The translations under genes and the position numbers were made by a program. The notes under the pieces were generated by a model, which saw only the letters and a program-made list of their open reading frames with translations, did no database searches and had not been told where the DNA came from. A DNA stretch of 12,500 bases, from contig JAGCIP010000132.1 in the NCBI GenBank assembly GCA_017648525.1, positions 1 to 12,500 on the forward strand, read 5' to 3'. Below are positions 1-6,421 of the stretch, one piece after another (position 1 is the stretch's first letter; every line of letters begins with the position of its first letter). This DNA is from Clostridia bacterium. Its GTDB lineage: Bacteria > Bacillota > Clostridia > Christensenellales > Borkfalkiaceae.

Positions 1-578
1 CTATGATTCTTGCAGATGGTACTATGGGGCAAATGATGGAACACGTTAGTTTAGAACTTGGCGAAGTTAACGAATATGCTAAACCTTGGGCAACGACGGG
101 TAGAGATACTCACGAAGGTAGAAACGTGGTTAACTCTTTATCGCTTAACGCAACCCAACTTGAAGAATGGAACATTTCAAGGTACGAACGTTATAAAATC
201 GTAGAACGTGACGAAGTTATGTACGAAGAATTTATGATGGACGACGCTGATATTTGCGTAGTTTCTTTCGGTATTGCGGCTCGTGTTTCTAAAAACGCTA
301 TTTTAGAAGCAAGAAAACAAGGCATAAAAGTAGGTATGATTCGTCCTATAACACTTTGGCCGTTCCCCAAGGATGCGCTTAAAAAGGCTGCGGGCAAGGT
401 TAAATCTTTCTTGTCTGTAGAACTTAATATGGGACAAATGGTTGACGACGTTAAACTCGCTATCAACTGTTCAAAACCCGTATATTTCTATGGCAGAACG
501 GGCGGTGTTATTATGACTCCGGACGAAGTTCTTAATAAGATTAAAGAAATTGAAAAAGGAGAGGCAAAACAATGGTAG
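1..578 (+). CDS. vorB: 2-oxoacid:ferredoxin oxidoreductase, alpha subunit (VorB/KorA type), C-terminal part
   Basis: This is the C-terminal 191 residues of a 2-oxoacid:ferredoxin oxidoreductase alpha subunit. The frame enters from the left edge (first whole codon at 3) and ends at a TAG at 576-578, so the true start lies outside the window. In this family the alpha chain helps bind the oxoacid and CoA, and the complex oxidatively decarboxylates a branched-chain 2-oxoacid or 2-oxoglutarate to the acyl-CoA while reducing ferredoxin in the cytoplasm. Visible family landmarks are the ILADGTMGQMME segment at the left edge, the SFGIAARVSKNAI stretch and the GMIRPITLWPFP segment typical of the C-terminal transketolase-like domain. 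The last 7 bases overlap the beta-subunit gene. The VorB label rests on resemblance; substrate preference (valine-derived oxoacid versus 2-oxoglutarate) cannot be settled from sequence. The usual small ferredoxin-like subunit gene would be upstream, out of view. Confidence 0.9.
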   Translation, partial: MILADGTMGQMMEHVSLELGEVNEYAKPWATTGRDTHEGRNVVNSLSLNATQLEEWNISRYERYKIVERDEVMYEEFMMDDADICVVSFGIAARVSKNAILEARKQGIKVGMIRPITLWPFPKDALKKAAGKVKSFLSVELNMGQMVDDVKLAINCSKPVYFYGRTGGVIMTPDEVLNKIKEIEKGEAKQW

Positions 579-1318
579 TATTTGAAAAAACCAAAGGGTT
601 AACCGATAATCAGTTGCATTACTGCCCGGGTTGTACACACGGTATAATTCACCGTTTGGTTGCCGAGGCGTTAGAAGAACTTGGCGTAACCGGAAAGACG
701 GTTGGTATTGCATCCGTTGGATGTTCGGTATTCTCCTATAATTATTTTAACTGCGATATGATACAAGCGGCACACGGTAGAGCCCCTGCGGTTGCAACGG
801 GTGCAAAGCGTGCTAATCCCGACAATGTTGTATTTACATATCAAGGCGACGGCGACCTTGCTGCAATCGGTACGGCGGAAACCGTTCACTCAGCCGCAAG
901 GGGTGAAAACATAACCGTTATTTTCGTTAATAACGCAATTTACGGTATGACGGGTGGTCAAATGGCTCCCACGACGCTACCTTCTCAAGTTACTCAAACT
1001 TCTCCGTATGGTAGAGACGTAACCGTTGTTGGTTATCCCGTTAAAGTTTGTGAAATGCTTAAAGAAATAGACGGCGCAACTTATCTTGAAAGGGTTGCCG
1101 TAAATAACGTTAAGAATATCAAAAAAGCAAAACAAGCAATTAAACGTGCTTTCCAAAACCAAATTGAAGGTAAAGGTTTTTCTTTGGTAGAAGTTTTGTC
1201 AACTTGTCCTACTAACTGGGGCTTAACACCCAAGGATGCTATTAAATGGCTTGATGAAAACATGCAAACCTATTATCCTTTAGGCGTTTATAAAGATAAG
1301 TATAAGGAGGAAAAGTAA
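572..1318 (+). CDS. vorA: 2-oxoacid:ferredoxin oxidoreductase, beta subunit (TPP-binding)
   Basis: This 248-residue subunit carries the thiamine pyrophosphate site of the oxidoreductase. The TPP-binding motif is plain: GDGD at residues 92-95 followed about 25 residues later by NN at 120-121 and the IYGMTGGQ stretch. The N-terminal CPGCTHG (18-24), HGRAP (68-72) and the cysteine in SVGCS (49-52) are standard for the VorA/KorB/PorB family; cysteines here commonly ligate a 4Fe-4S cluster in such beta subunits. The length is normal for a stand-alone beta chain. The start is supported by an AAGGAGAGG ribosome site at 556-564 with seven bases before the ATG. The gene overlaps the alpha gene by 7 bases and the gamma gene by 1, indicating a single mRNA with coupled translation and stoichiometric subunits. 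Confidence 0.95.
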   Translation: MVVFEKTKGLTDNQLHYCPGCTHGIIHRLVAEALEELGVTGKTVGIASVGCSVFSYNYFNCDMIQAAHGRAPAVATGAKRANPDNVVFTYQGDGDLAAIGTAETVHSAARGENITVIFVNNAIYGMTGGQMAPTTLPSQVTQTSPYGRDVTVVGYPVKVCEMLKEIDGATYLERVAVNNVKNIKKAKQAIKRAFQNQIEGKGFSLVEVLSTCPTNWGLTPKDAIKWLDENMQTYYPLGVYKDKYKEEK

Positions 1319-1854
1319 TGAGTAAAACTACTAAAATCCTTATAGCAGGATTTGGCGGACAAGGAATTTTGTTTGCAGGTAAGGCTTTGGCATATACCGG
1401 ATTAAAAGCGGGGTTAGAAGTAAGTTGGTTACCGTCTTACGGACCTGAAATGCGTGGTGGTACGGCAAACTGTAGCGTAACTATAAGCGACACGCCTATC
1501 GGGTCTCCTATTGTTGATAAACCAGACGTTTTAGTTGCAATGAATTTGCCGTCGCTTGAAAAGTATTATAACGAAACGGAAAAAGGCGGATTTGTTATTT
1601 ACGACAGTTCTTTGATAACTAAAGAAGATTTGAGAAGCGACATTGTTACGGCTGGAATTCCTGCGACTAAAATGGCAAGCGATAATGAACTTCCGGGACT
1701 TGCAAATATGATTATTTTGGGCAAGGTTATAAAAGAAACTAACGTTTTAACTCTTGAGCAAATTAAAAACAGTTTAGCACAAATGGTGCCTGCTAAAAAG
1801 ATAGAACTTTTAGAAAAAAATATTAAGGCTATCGAATTAGGCTACAATTTTTAA
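1318..1854 (+). CDS. vorC: 2-oxoacid:ferredoxin oxidoreductase, gamma subunit
   Basis: This is a 178-residue gamma chain of the 2-oxoacid:acceptor oxidoreductase, completing the alpha-beta-gamma order seen in many anaerobes. The fold signature is the glycine-rich GFGGQG at residues 11-16, followed by the highly characteristic YGPEMRGGTANC at 41-52. The length matches the family. The ATG overlaps the last base of the beta stop codon (TAATG) and is preceded by a near-perfect AAGGAGG at 1304-1310, so the start is secure. In the complex the gamma chain contributes to CoA and oxoacid handling; here it would act in energy metabolism or amino-acid fermentation coupled to reduced ferredoxin. It is the last gene of the operon: a strong hairpin terminator follows 12 bases after the stop. 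Confidence 0.94.
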   Translation: MSKTTKILIAGFGGQGILFAGKALAYTGLKAGLEVSWLPSYGPEMRGGTANCSVTISDTPIGSPIVDKPDVLVAMNLPSLEKYYNETEKGGFVIYDSSLITKEDLRSDIVTAGIPATKMASDNELPGLANMIILGKVIKETNVLTLEQIKNSLAQMVPAKKIELLEKNIKAIELGYNF

Positions 1855-1866
1855 TCTAAGAACAAC

Positions 1867-1903
1867 AAAAAATAGAGCGGTTGAAAAATCGCTCTATTTT
1901 TTT
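1867..1903 (+). terminator. Intrinsic terminator of the vor operon
   Basis: A 13-bp stem pairs 1867-1879 with 1890-1902 around a 10-base loop. Its core is AATAGAGCG / CGCTCTATT, and the 3' arm merges into seven consecutive T residues ending at 1903. It lies directly behind the gamma-subunit stop codon and separates this operon from the next gene. Confidence 0.9.
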
Positions 1904-1906
1904 GTG

Positions 1907-1934
1907 GCATAACCGAAAGGCAATCGCATATATT
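1907..1934 (+). promoter_or_regulatory. Candidate sigma-E-like (mother-cell sporulation) promoter
   Basis: A -10-like element CATATATT at 1927-1934 resembles the sigma-E consensus CATACAHT. GCATAAC at 1907-1913, 13 bases upstream, resembles a sigma-E -35 element with its ATA core. A good match to a housekeeping promoter is not apparent between the vor terminator and the next start codon. Matches are short and the region is AT-rich, so this is a hypothesis. The similar arrangement before yabP, a gene known to be sigma-E dependent in Bacillus subtilis, is the main reason to list it. Confidence 0.35.
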
Positions 1935-1961
1935 GAAATAGAAGAATTTAAGGAGGATAAA

Positions 1962-2594
1962 ATGTCTTTTTTCTGTAATTTTCAATCGGATAGATGCCCC
2001 GGACAAATAAACGGCAATCCTATTAACGGTTTATGCGAAAAGGTGTGCGTTCAAGTAAAGAAAGTGTTTGATGCTTGTATGCAACAAACGCAATTAACGG
2101 GTATAGTATTAAATATAACCAACTTAACGCCTGCAAATCCTACATATCCATTGACGTTTGTAAGTGCAAAGAGCACCGTTTCACAAGGAACGATAACTAA
2201 TTTAACCGTTGACCCATTACCTGAAAGACCACACTCTGCAAGGGTAAAAACCGACGTGGTTATTCCCGTATCGGTTGCGTATACTGATGCAAATGGTGTA
2301 GAAGGGGCGGCAACGGCAACCGTTACTATTCCTAAAGACGTAATATTAAATATTCCGTCTGCATCGATAATGCCGTATAGCGTAGAAGCAATCGTATCGC
2401 TAGTATCAACACAAGGTTCATATACGGGCACAAATCAATTTACAATTGACGCTTGTGTATCTATTATATTAAAAATTGTAATGGAAGTGGAACTATTGAT
2501 ACCGTCGTACGGTTACACGGCTATACCGCCTTGTCAAGAATACACGCAGGAAGTGTGTGCGGGCTTTTTTGAACTTCCTATGTATCCGGAATAA
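1962..2594 (+). CDS. Cysteine-containing beta-rich protein of unknown function, possibly spore-associated
   Basis: This is a 210-residue protein that I cannot assign to a named family. The start is fixed by AAGGAGG (1950-1956) five bases before the ATG; an in-frame TTG at 1881 sits inside the upstream terminator loop and is rejected. It has eight cysteines, five in the first 39 residues (C5, C12, C25, C29, C39), then C165, C191 and C199. The N-terminal segment reads CEKVCVQVKKVFDACMQQ (25-42). The middle is rich in Thr, Val, Ile and Pro with alternating patterns typical of beta strands, and there is no signal peptide or membrane helix. I recall similarly arranged cysteine-bearing hypothetical proteins in spore-forming Clostridia, some suspected to be spore-surface or SPOCS-like, but this is memory, not evidence. 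The gene is monocistronic, flanked by two terminators, with a possible sigma-E-like promoter. A spore-coat role is inference only. Confidence 0.8.
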   Translation: MSFFCNFQSDRCPGQINGNPINGLCEKVCVQVKKVFDACMQQTQLTGIVLNITNLTPANPTYPLTFVSAKSTVSQGTITNLTVDPLPERPHSARVKTDVVIPVSVAYTDANGVEGAATATVTIPKDVILNIPSASIMPYSVEAIVSLVSTQGSYTGTNQFTIDACVSIILKIVMEVELLIPSYGYTAIPPCQEYTQEVCAGFFELPMYPE

Positions 2595-2612
2595 TATTCA
2601 AAACACAAAAAG

Positions 2613-2648
2613 TTAAAACCGCTTTTTTTAGGGCGGTTTTAATTTTTT
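2613..2648 (+). terminator. Intrinsic terminator after the unknown 210-residue gene
   Basis: A 10-bp stem pairs TTAAAACCGC at 2613-2622 with its complement at 2633-2642 around a 10-base T-rich loop. Six T residues follow (2643-2648). The position, 18 bases after the stop codon and before a new promoter, fits a strong factor-independent terminator. Confidence 0.9.
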
Positions 2649-2679
2649 GCTTTGTTTTTGCTTGCGTTTATAAATTTGT

Positions 2680-2688
2680 TGTGATAAT
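2680..2688 (+). promoter_or_regulatory. Extended -10 promoter of the phosphoesterase-pfoR unit
   Basis: TGT followed by GATAAT (2683-2688) forms an extended -10 element. Upstream -35 candidates such as TTGCTT (2658-2663) or TTGCGT (2662-2667) are off the ideal 17-base spacing, which an extended -10 can tolerate. Initiation would fall at about 2695-2697, on or immediately before the start codon A at 2697, suggesting a leaderless mRNA. Confidence 0.55.
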
Positions 2689-2696
2689 ATTTTGTT

Positions 2697-3395
2697 ATGA
2701 AAATATATGCAATAAGCGATTTACATATATCGACGTCAACGAATAAACCGATGGACGTTTTTGGTGGAAACTGGGTGGGATATTTAGAAAGTATTCATAC
2801 AGATTGGAAACAAAAAGTTGCCGAAGACGATATCGTTTTAATAGGCGGAGATATAAGTTGGGCAATGAATATTGAAGATGCCGAGCGTGATATAGCCACT
2901 TTGAAAGGTTTAAAAGGTAAAAAGGTTCTTATCAAAGGAAATCACGATTATTGGTGGAGCGGAATAGGTAAGGTTAGAGATATGTTACCTGATGGCTTTT
3001 ACGCTTTACAAAACGATAGCATTAGGTTTGACGGCGTGGTGATTTGCGGTTCAAGATGTTGGAGTGTTCCCGGCTCGCCGGATTTTACAGAACAAGATAA
3101 AAAAATATACCTTCGTGAAACCGAAAGGCTTAAACTTTCATTAGCGAGTGCCAACAAAATACGCCAAGTTGGGGATAAATTGATTGCTTTAATTCATTAT
3201 CCGCCCTTTAACGTGCATAGAGAAAGCAACGCATTTACCGAATTGTTTGAAAATAACGGTGTTGATAGTGTTGTTTACGGTCATTTACACGGAAAAAACG
3301 TTCGTGCGGATAAGTTGGTGATAAAAAACGGTGTTAAATATTACTTGACGTCTTGCGACCAAGTAGAAAATAAATTAACGGAGATTGTATTATGA
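2697..3395 (+). CDS. Calcineurin-like metallophosphoesterase
   Basis: This is a 232-residue predicted cytoplasmic phosphohydrolase of the calcineurin-like superfamily, resembling the COG1768 group; its substrate is unknown. All five metal-binding blocks are present in order: D8-x-H10 (SDLH), GGD ending at D52, GNHD with N82, H83 and D84, H167 (IHYPP) and GHLH with H196 and H198. This is a complete dinuclear metal site, so activity is expected. The first block starts at residue 7, which fixes the ATG at 2697. There is no Shine-Dalgarno sequence before it, and the promoter lies almost on top of the start, so translation may begin from a leaderless transcript. The stop codon overlaps the next gene's start (ATGA), coupling it to a PfoR-type membrane protein. 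No known functional link explains that pairing. Confidence 0.92.
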   Translation: MKIYAISDLHISTSTNKPMDVFGGNWVGYLESIHTDWKQKVAEDDIVLIGGDISWAMNIEDAERDIATLKGLKGKKVLIKGNHDYWWSGIGKVRDMLPDGFYALQNDSIRFDGVVICGSRCWSVPGSPDFTEQDKKIYLRETERLKLSLASANKIRQVGDKLIALIHYPPFNVHRESNAFTELFENNGVDSVVYGHLHGKNVRADKLVIKNGVKYYLTSCDQVENKLTEIVL

Positions 3396-4585
3396 CAGAA
3401 GAAAAGATGGATGTTAAACAAGACAAGCCTTCTTGCAAGGCTAAGGCGTTGAACTATCTAAAGGCATTACCAAAACGTTATTTTATTACGGCCTTTTCAG
3501 GGATGGCACAAGGTTTGTTCGTAACGCTTATTGCAGGCACGATTTTAGCAATGATTGCAGGTTGGATAGGTGATAATTACTTTGGTAATACCTTGAAGTA
3601 CATATCTAGCATTGCAAAATCTCTTATGGGTGCTGGTATAGGCGTTGGAATTGCCCACGCACTTGGTAAAAATAAACTCTTGGTTTTCTCGTCTGCAGTT
3701 GCAGGCATGGTTGGTGCGTTTGCGGATAAATTGTTATTCGGCTCGTTTATGGGTGTTTTATTCCCTAACGTGACAAGTGCGTTTACTTCTATTACTTTTG
3801 GTGCGCCCGGTAATCCTATCGGTGCTTACGTAGTAACTATTTTCGTTGTTGAATTAGTAAGCCTTTACGTAGGCAAAACTAAATTAGATATTATTTTAGT
3901 TCCTATCGGCACGCTTTTGCTTTCATTTTGCGGTTTATTCCTTGCCGCCCCTTTTATATGGTTGGTTGACCAACTTGGTGTTCTTATTGCGCTTGCTACA
4001 AAGGCAACGCCTTTCCTTATGGGTATAATCGTAGCCGTAGTTATGGGTGTTGTTTTAACAATGCCAACGTCTTCCGCTGCTATTTGGGTTGCCGTGTCAA
4101 CCCCTATTATAACTGCTTTTGGAAAGGGCGAAATTGCTAATGAACTTTATCAAGCAATGCTTTTGGCTGGTGGTGCGTCAACCGTAGGTTGCGCTTGCCA
4201 TATGATAGGTTTTGCAGTAGCATCTTATAGAGAGAACGGCGTTGGCGGTTTAATTGCGCAAGGACTTGGAACGAGCATGTTACAAATACCAAACATAATG
4301 AAAAAACCGATTTTAATGTTGCCTATGATAATTTCTAGCGCAATTTTAGGTCCTATTTCAACTTGTGTTTTTGCTTTGAAGTGTGGTTCTTCTGGCGGTG
4401 GTATGGGAACAAGTGGTTTGGTTGGTGTTTTTGACCTTTTAGGTCAACACGTTGGCGACCCTATCGGCATTATAGGAATTATATTGTTAATGTTTATTTT
4501 GCCCGCTGTTTTGAATATTGTAATAAGTGAATTTATGAGAAAGAAAGGTTGGATTAAGTTTGGAGATATGAAACTGCCCGACTAA
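3392..4585 (+). CDS. PfoR-type PTS EIIC-like membrane protein
   Basis: This is a 397-residue polytopic inner-membrane protein of the PTS_EIIC_2 / PfoR family (COG3641). Roughly nine or ten hydrophobic segments follow a soluble N-terminal tail of about 25 residues. Family-like stretches include GAPGNPIGAY, MPTSSAAIW, GCACHMIGFAVASYRENG and GGMGTSGLVG. In PTS systems an EIIC domain carries sugar across the membrane, but no EIIA or EIIB gene is nearby, so a PTS role is unproven. The family's namesake was described as a regulator of perfringolysin O in Clostridium perfringens; many members are uncharacterised transporters. The ATG overlaps the phosphoesterase stop by 4 bases (ATGA), with GGAG at 3380-3383 eight bases upstream, indicating translational coupling. 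A strong terminator follows. Confidence 0.9.
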   Translation: MTEEKMDVKQDKPSCKAKALNYLKALPKRYFITAFSGMAQGLFVTLIAGTILAMIAGWIGDNYFGNTLKYISSIAKSLMGAGIGVGIAHALGKNKLLVFSSAVAGMVGAFADKLLFGSFMGVLFPNVTSAFTSITFGAPGNPIGAYVVTIFVVELVSLYVGKTKLDIILVPIGTLLLSFCGLFLAAPFIWLVDQLGVLIALATKATPFLMGIIVAVVMGVVLTMPTSSAAIWVAVSTPIITAFGKGEIANELYQAMLLAGGASTVGCACHMIGFAVASYRENGVGGLIAQGLGTSMLQIPNIMKKPILMLPMIISSAILGPISTCVFALKCGSSGGGMGTSGLVGVFDLLGQHVGDPIGIIGIILLMFILPAVLNIVISEFMRKKGWIKFGDMKLPD

Positions 4586-4598
4586 ATTTTAGTAAATG

Positions 4599-4637
4599 AA
4601 ACGGCTAATCGTTTTTAAAAATCGATTAGCCGTTTTT
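4599..4637 (+). terminator. Intrinsic terminator after the pfoR-like gene
   Basis: A perfect 13-bp stem pairs AAACGGCTAATCG at 4599-4611 with 4623-4635 around an 11-base loop. The 3' arm ends in a run of five T residues (4633-4637). It closes the phosphoesterase-pfoR transcript. Confidence 0.92.
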
Positions 4638-4640
4638 AGT

Positions 4641-4668
4641 TTTATAAACGACAAAATTTGCATATGAT
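4641..4668 (+). promoter_or_regulatory. Candidate sporulation (sigma-E/sigma-K-like) promoter of yabP
   Basis: CATATGAT at 4661-4668 fits the sigma-E -10 pattern CATACAHT in six of eight positions, and with the next base it also matches the sigma-K -10 pattern CATANNNTA. An AT-rich TTTATAA at 4641-4647 lies 13 bases upstream as a possible -35. In Bacillus subtilis yabP is transcribed in the mother cell under sigma-E, which supports the reading. However, divIC lies downstream and must be made in vegetative cells, so another promoter is likely needed. Confidence 0.45.
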
Positions 4669-4694
4669 ATATAAATAAAGATTAGAGGTGTTAT

Positions 4695-4958
4695 ATGCAA
4701 CAAAACGGTATGGATTACGATAGTTTAGTTTTAGATGCTAGAAAAAAATTAACAATGACAGGAGTGGAAACGGTGGATGGGTTTTCCGACCAAAGTTTAA
4801 GACTTACGGTAAAAGGGAATAAAGTAAGCGTTTTAGGTGAGAATATAAAAATCACTTCTTTTAACAAGAATACGGGTACTCTTACTGCGGAAGGCAAATT
4901 CGTGCAAATTAAGTATGGCGGTCAAAAAGCGCCTATTGTCAAAAGGTTATTTAAATAA
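4695..4958 (+). CDS. yabP: Sporulation protein YabP
   Basis: This small 87-residue protein matches the YabP/YqfC family, whose members are made in the mother cell during sporulation; YabP is implicated in spore coat/cortex formation in Bacillus. The recognisable core is the opening LDARKKLTMTGVETVDGF (residues 13-30), followed by a beta-rich pattern around SLRLTVKG and ENIKITSF. There is no signal peptide or membrane helix. The ATG is preceded by AGAGGTG (4684-4690) with four bases between. The gene overlaps yabQ by one base (TAATG), and the order yabP-yabQ-divIC is that of Bacillus subtilis, which independently supports all three calls. The length is a little short of the roughly 100 residues of the Bacillus protein. 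Confidence 0.9.
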   Translation: MQQNGMDYDSLVLDARKKLTMTGVETVDGFSDQSLRLTVKGNKVSVLGENIKITSFNKNTGTLTAEGKFVQIKYGGQKAPIVKRLFK

Positions 4959-5422
4959 TGTTTGTAACGAGAAACCAAATATTTGTTTTTTTATTTTGCC
5001 TGTCGTTTGGTTGCTGTTTTGGGTTTGTGATATCGCTTTTTAACTGTTTTTTGCCTAAAAAATATAAGTGGTTACGAGTGCTAGTGGATGCTATACTTGG
5101 AGTGTGCGGTGCATTAGTGTTTTCTTGTCTTTCACACGCACATAATTTCCCTAATTTAAGGATGTATATGATTATAGGTGTAGCCTGCGGTTTTTTTGCT
5201 TATTTTAAAAGTTTCAATATATTACTTGCAAAAATTCAAGAAAAGATTTATAATATATTTAAATCAAAAAAGGTGAAATTAGAAAATGACCGAGGCAAAA
5301 TTCAGAAGATTAGTCGTCGCTCTAACCGTAGGCGCAGTAATGTTGTTAGTGATACTAATATCAGTGATGGTTTACCAACTGATAGAGATAGGGGTTCACA
5401 ACAAGCGCATGGCGGAATATGA
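4958..5422 (+). CDS. yabQ: Spore cortex biosynthesis membrane protein YabQ
   Basis: This 154-residue membrane protein occupies the yabQ position; in Bacillus subtilis YabQ sits in the membranes around the forespore and is needed for cortex formation. Three hydrophobic helices are visible at about residues 6-32, 39-58 and 69-90, followed by a basic tail. The helical core ends near residue 109. From residue 110 onward (5285-5422) the frame runs through the beginning of divIC in another phase, and its product there is an Arg/Ser-rich hydrophilic tail that looks like a by-product of the divIC sequence rather than a folded domain. Bacillus YabQ is longer (about 210 residues). The call rests on family resemblance plus the conserved neighbours YabP and DivIC. 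Confidence 0.85.
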   Translation: MFVTRNQIFVFLFCLSFGCCFGFVISLFNCFLPKKYKWLRVLVDAILGVCGALVFSCLSHAHNFPNLRMYMIIGVACGFFAYFKSFNILLAKIQEKIYNIFKSKKVKLENDRGKIQKISRRSNRRRSNVVSDTNISDGLPTDRDRGSQQAHGGI

Positions 5423-5558
5423 TGCAATGATAAAGGAATATAATCAACTAATTGAACAGGGTGAAGAAACCAAGGAAATTCGTTCTATGCGCTGGTGGAT
5501 TATTAGAGAAGCGAGAGAACTAGGATTACAGTTTGAAGGGGATAATCCCTTAAACTAA
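5286..5558 (+). CDS. divIC: Septum formation initiator, DivIC/FtsB-like
   Basis: This is a 90-residue bitopic membrane protein with the DivIC/FtsB layout: a short N-terminus, one transmembrane helix at about residues 9-32, a hydrophilic helical or coiled-coil segment at about 37-62, and a C-terminal block IIREARELGLQFEGDNPL like the family's terminal AR-x-LG motif. DivIC acts with FtsL and DivIB at the division septum, recruiting and activating the cell-wall synthesis machinery. The start at 5286 has AGGTGA at 5271-5276 nine bases upstream. This places the first 45 codons inside yabQ in a different frame; all downstream divIC features depend on this start, since the transmembrane helix lies within the overlap. 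The stop overlaps the following ATG by one base. The yabQ-divIC order is as in Bacillus. Confidence 0.9.
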   Translation: MTEAKFRRLVVALTVGAVMLLVILISVMVYQLIEIGVHNKRMAEYDAMIKEYNQLIEQGEETKEIRSMRWWIIREARELGLQFEGDNPLN

Positions 5559-6421
5559 TGAAATACGCAGTGATTGATATAGGGTCTAATTCCGTTCGGT
5601 TGATGATAAGTGACGGGGTTGAAACCTTATATAAAAAAGTTAATACAACCAAACTTGCGGAAGGCATGGGTGAAGAGAGAATTCTTACCGACGTTGCTGT
5701 TTTAAGGACGGCTACGGCGGTTTCTAATTTTTATTTTCAAGCCGTAAATGAAAAGGTTAGCGATATATACGTTTTTGCGACCGCTGCGGTTAGACAGGCG
5801 TCTAACGCCAAAGTTTTTACAGATAAAGTTAAAGAACTTTGCGGTGCGGAAGTGGACGTTGTTTTGGGTAAAGACGAGGCGGAATTAGGTTATATAGGCG
5901 CACTAAACGGAAAAGACGGTGGTGTTATTGACGTCGGTGGCGCTAGTTCGGAAATAATAGTCGTCAAAAATGGCAAAATCGAATATTCGCACAGTATAAA
6001 TTTGGGCGCTGTAAAAATTAAAGATGAATGTGGGCAAGATTTTGAGTTGGTTTCTAAAATGACTGCCGAAAAAATAAAAGAGTATGGGAGCGTGCCAAAA
6101 AGCCGTTTTTATGCTATAGGTGGGACGGCAACAACCTTGGTTGCGGTTGAACTAGGTTTAGAGCCCTATAATCCCACACTTGTCGACGGGTTTATATTTA
6201 CAAAACAGGCTCTTTCTAATTTAACCGATAAATTATTTTCCTTGTCGGTTGAAGAAAGGCAAAAATTAAAAGGTATGTTTCCACCTAGGGCGGAAGTGAT
6301 TGCCTGTGGAGCAAAACTTTTGCTAGATATTGTAAACATGCTTGGCGTTGAAGAAATTACCGTTAGTGAACGTGATAATTTAGAAGGATATTTAATTAAA
6401 AGGCTTAAAGAAAATGAGTAG
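5558..6421 (+). CDS. Ppx/GppA family phosphatase (exopolyphosphatase-like)
   Basis: This 287-residue protein is a single-module Ppx/GppA phosphatase of the ASKHA (sugar kinase/actin-like) fold. The phosphate 1 loop is IDIGSNSVRL (6-15). The ATAAVRQASN stretch (74-83) precedes the catalytic-type acidic segment KDEAELGYIG, where E107 is the likely counterpart of the E. coli catalytic glutamate. DVGGASSE (125-132) is the phosphate 2 loop and AIGGTATT (186-193) the adenosine-type motif. Members hydrolyse inorganic polyphosphate and/or pppGpp in the cytoplasm; which one applies here is not decidable. The C-terminal HD domain of long Ppx enzymes is absent, as in many short homologues of this size. 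The ATG shares its first base with the divIC stop, and a small 5-bp hairpin (5536-5551) lies just upstream. It overlaps the next gene by 8 bases, so it is within the same transcript. Confidence 0.93.
   Translation: MKYAVIDIGSNSVRLMISDGVETLYKKVNTTKLAEGMGEERILTDVAVLRTATAVSNFYFQAVNEKVSDIYVFATAAVRQASNAKVFTDKVKELCGAEVDVVLGKDEAELGYIGALNGKDGGVIDVGGASSEIIVVKNGKIEYSHSINLGAVKIKDECGQDFELVSKMTAEKIKEYGSVPKSRFYAIGGTATTLVAVELGLEPYNPTLVDGFIFTKQALSNLTDKLFSLSVEERQKLKGMFPPRAEVIACGAKLLLDIVNMLGVEEITVSERDNLEGYLIKRLKENE

Noticed and set aside
1881..1961. Upstream in-frame TTG extension of the 210-residue gene
   Set aside because: The TTG lies in the loop of the vor terminator, has no ribosome site, and the internal ATG at 1962 has a strong AAGGAGG.
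2051..2431. 126-codon open frame on the minus strand
   Set aside because: It lies wholly inside the 210-residue plus-strand gene, has no ribosome site, and looks like a shadow frame.
5536..5551. Small hairpin before the Ppx start as a terminator
   Set aside because: The stem is only 5 bp, lies within the divIC coding end and has no T tract.
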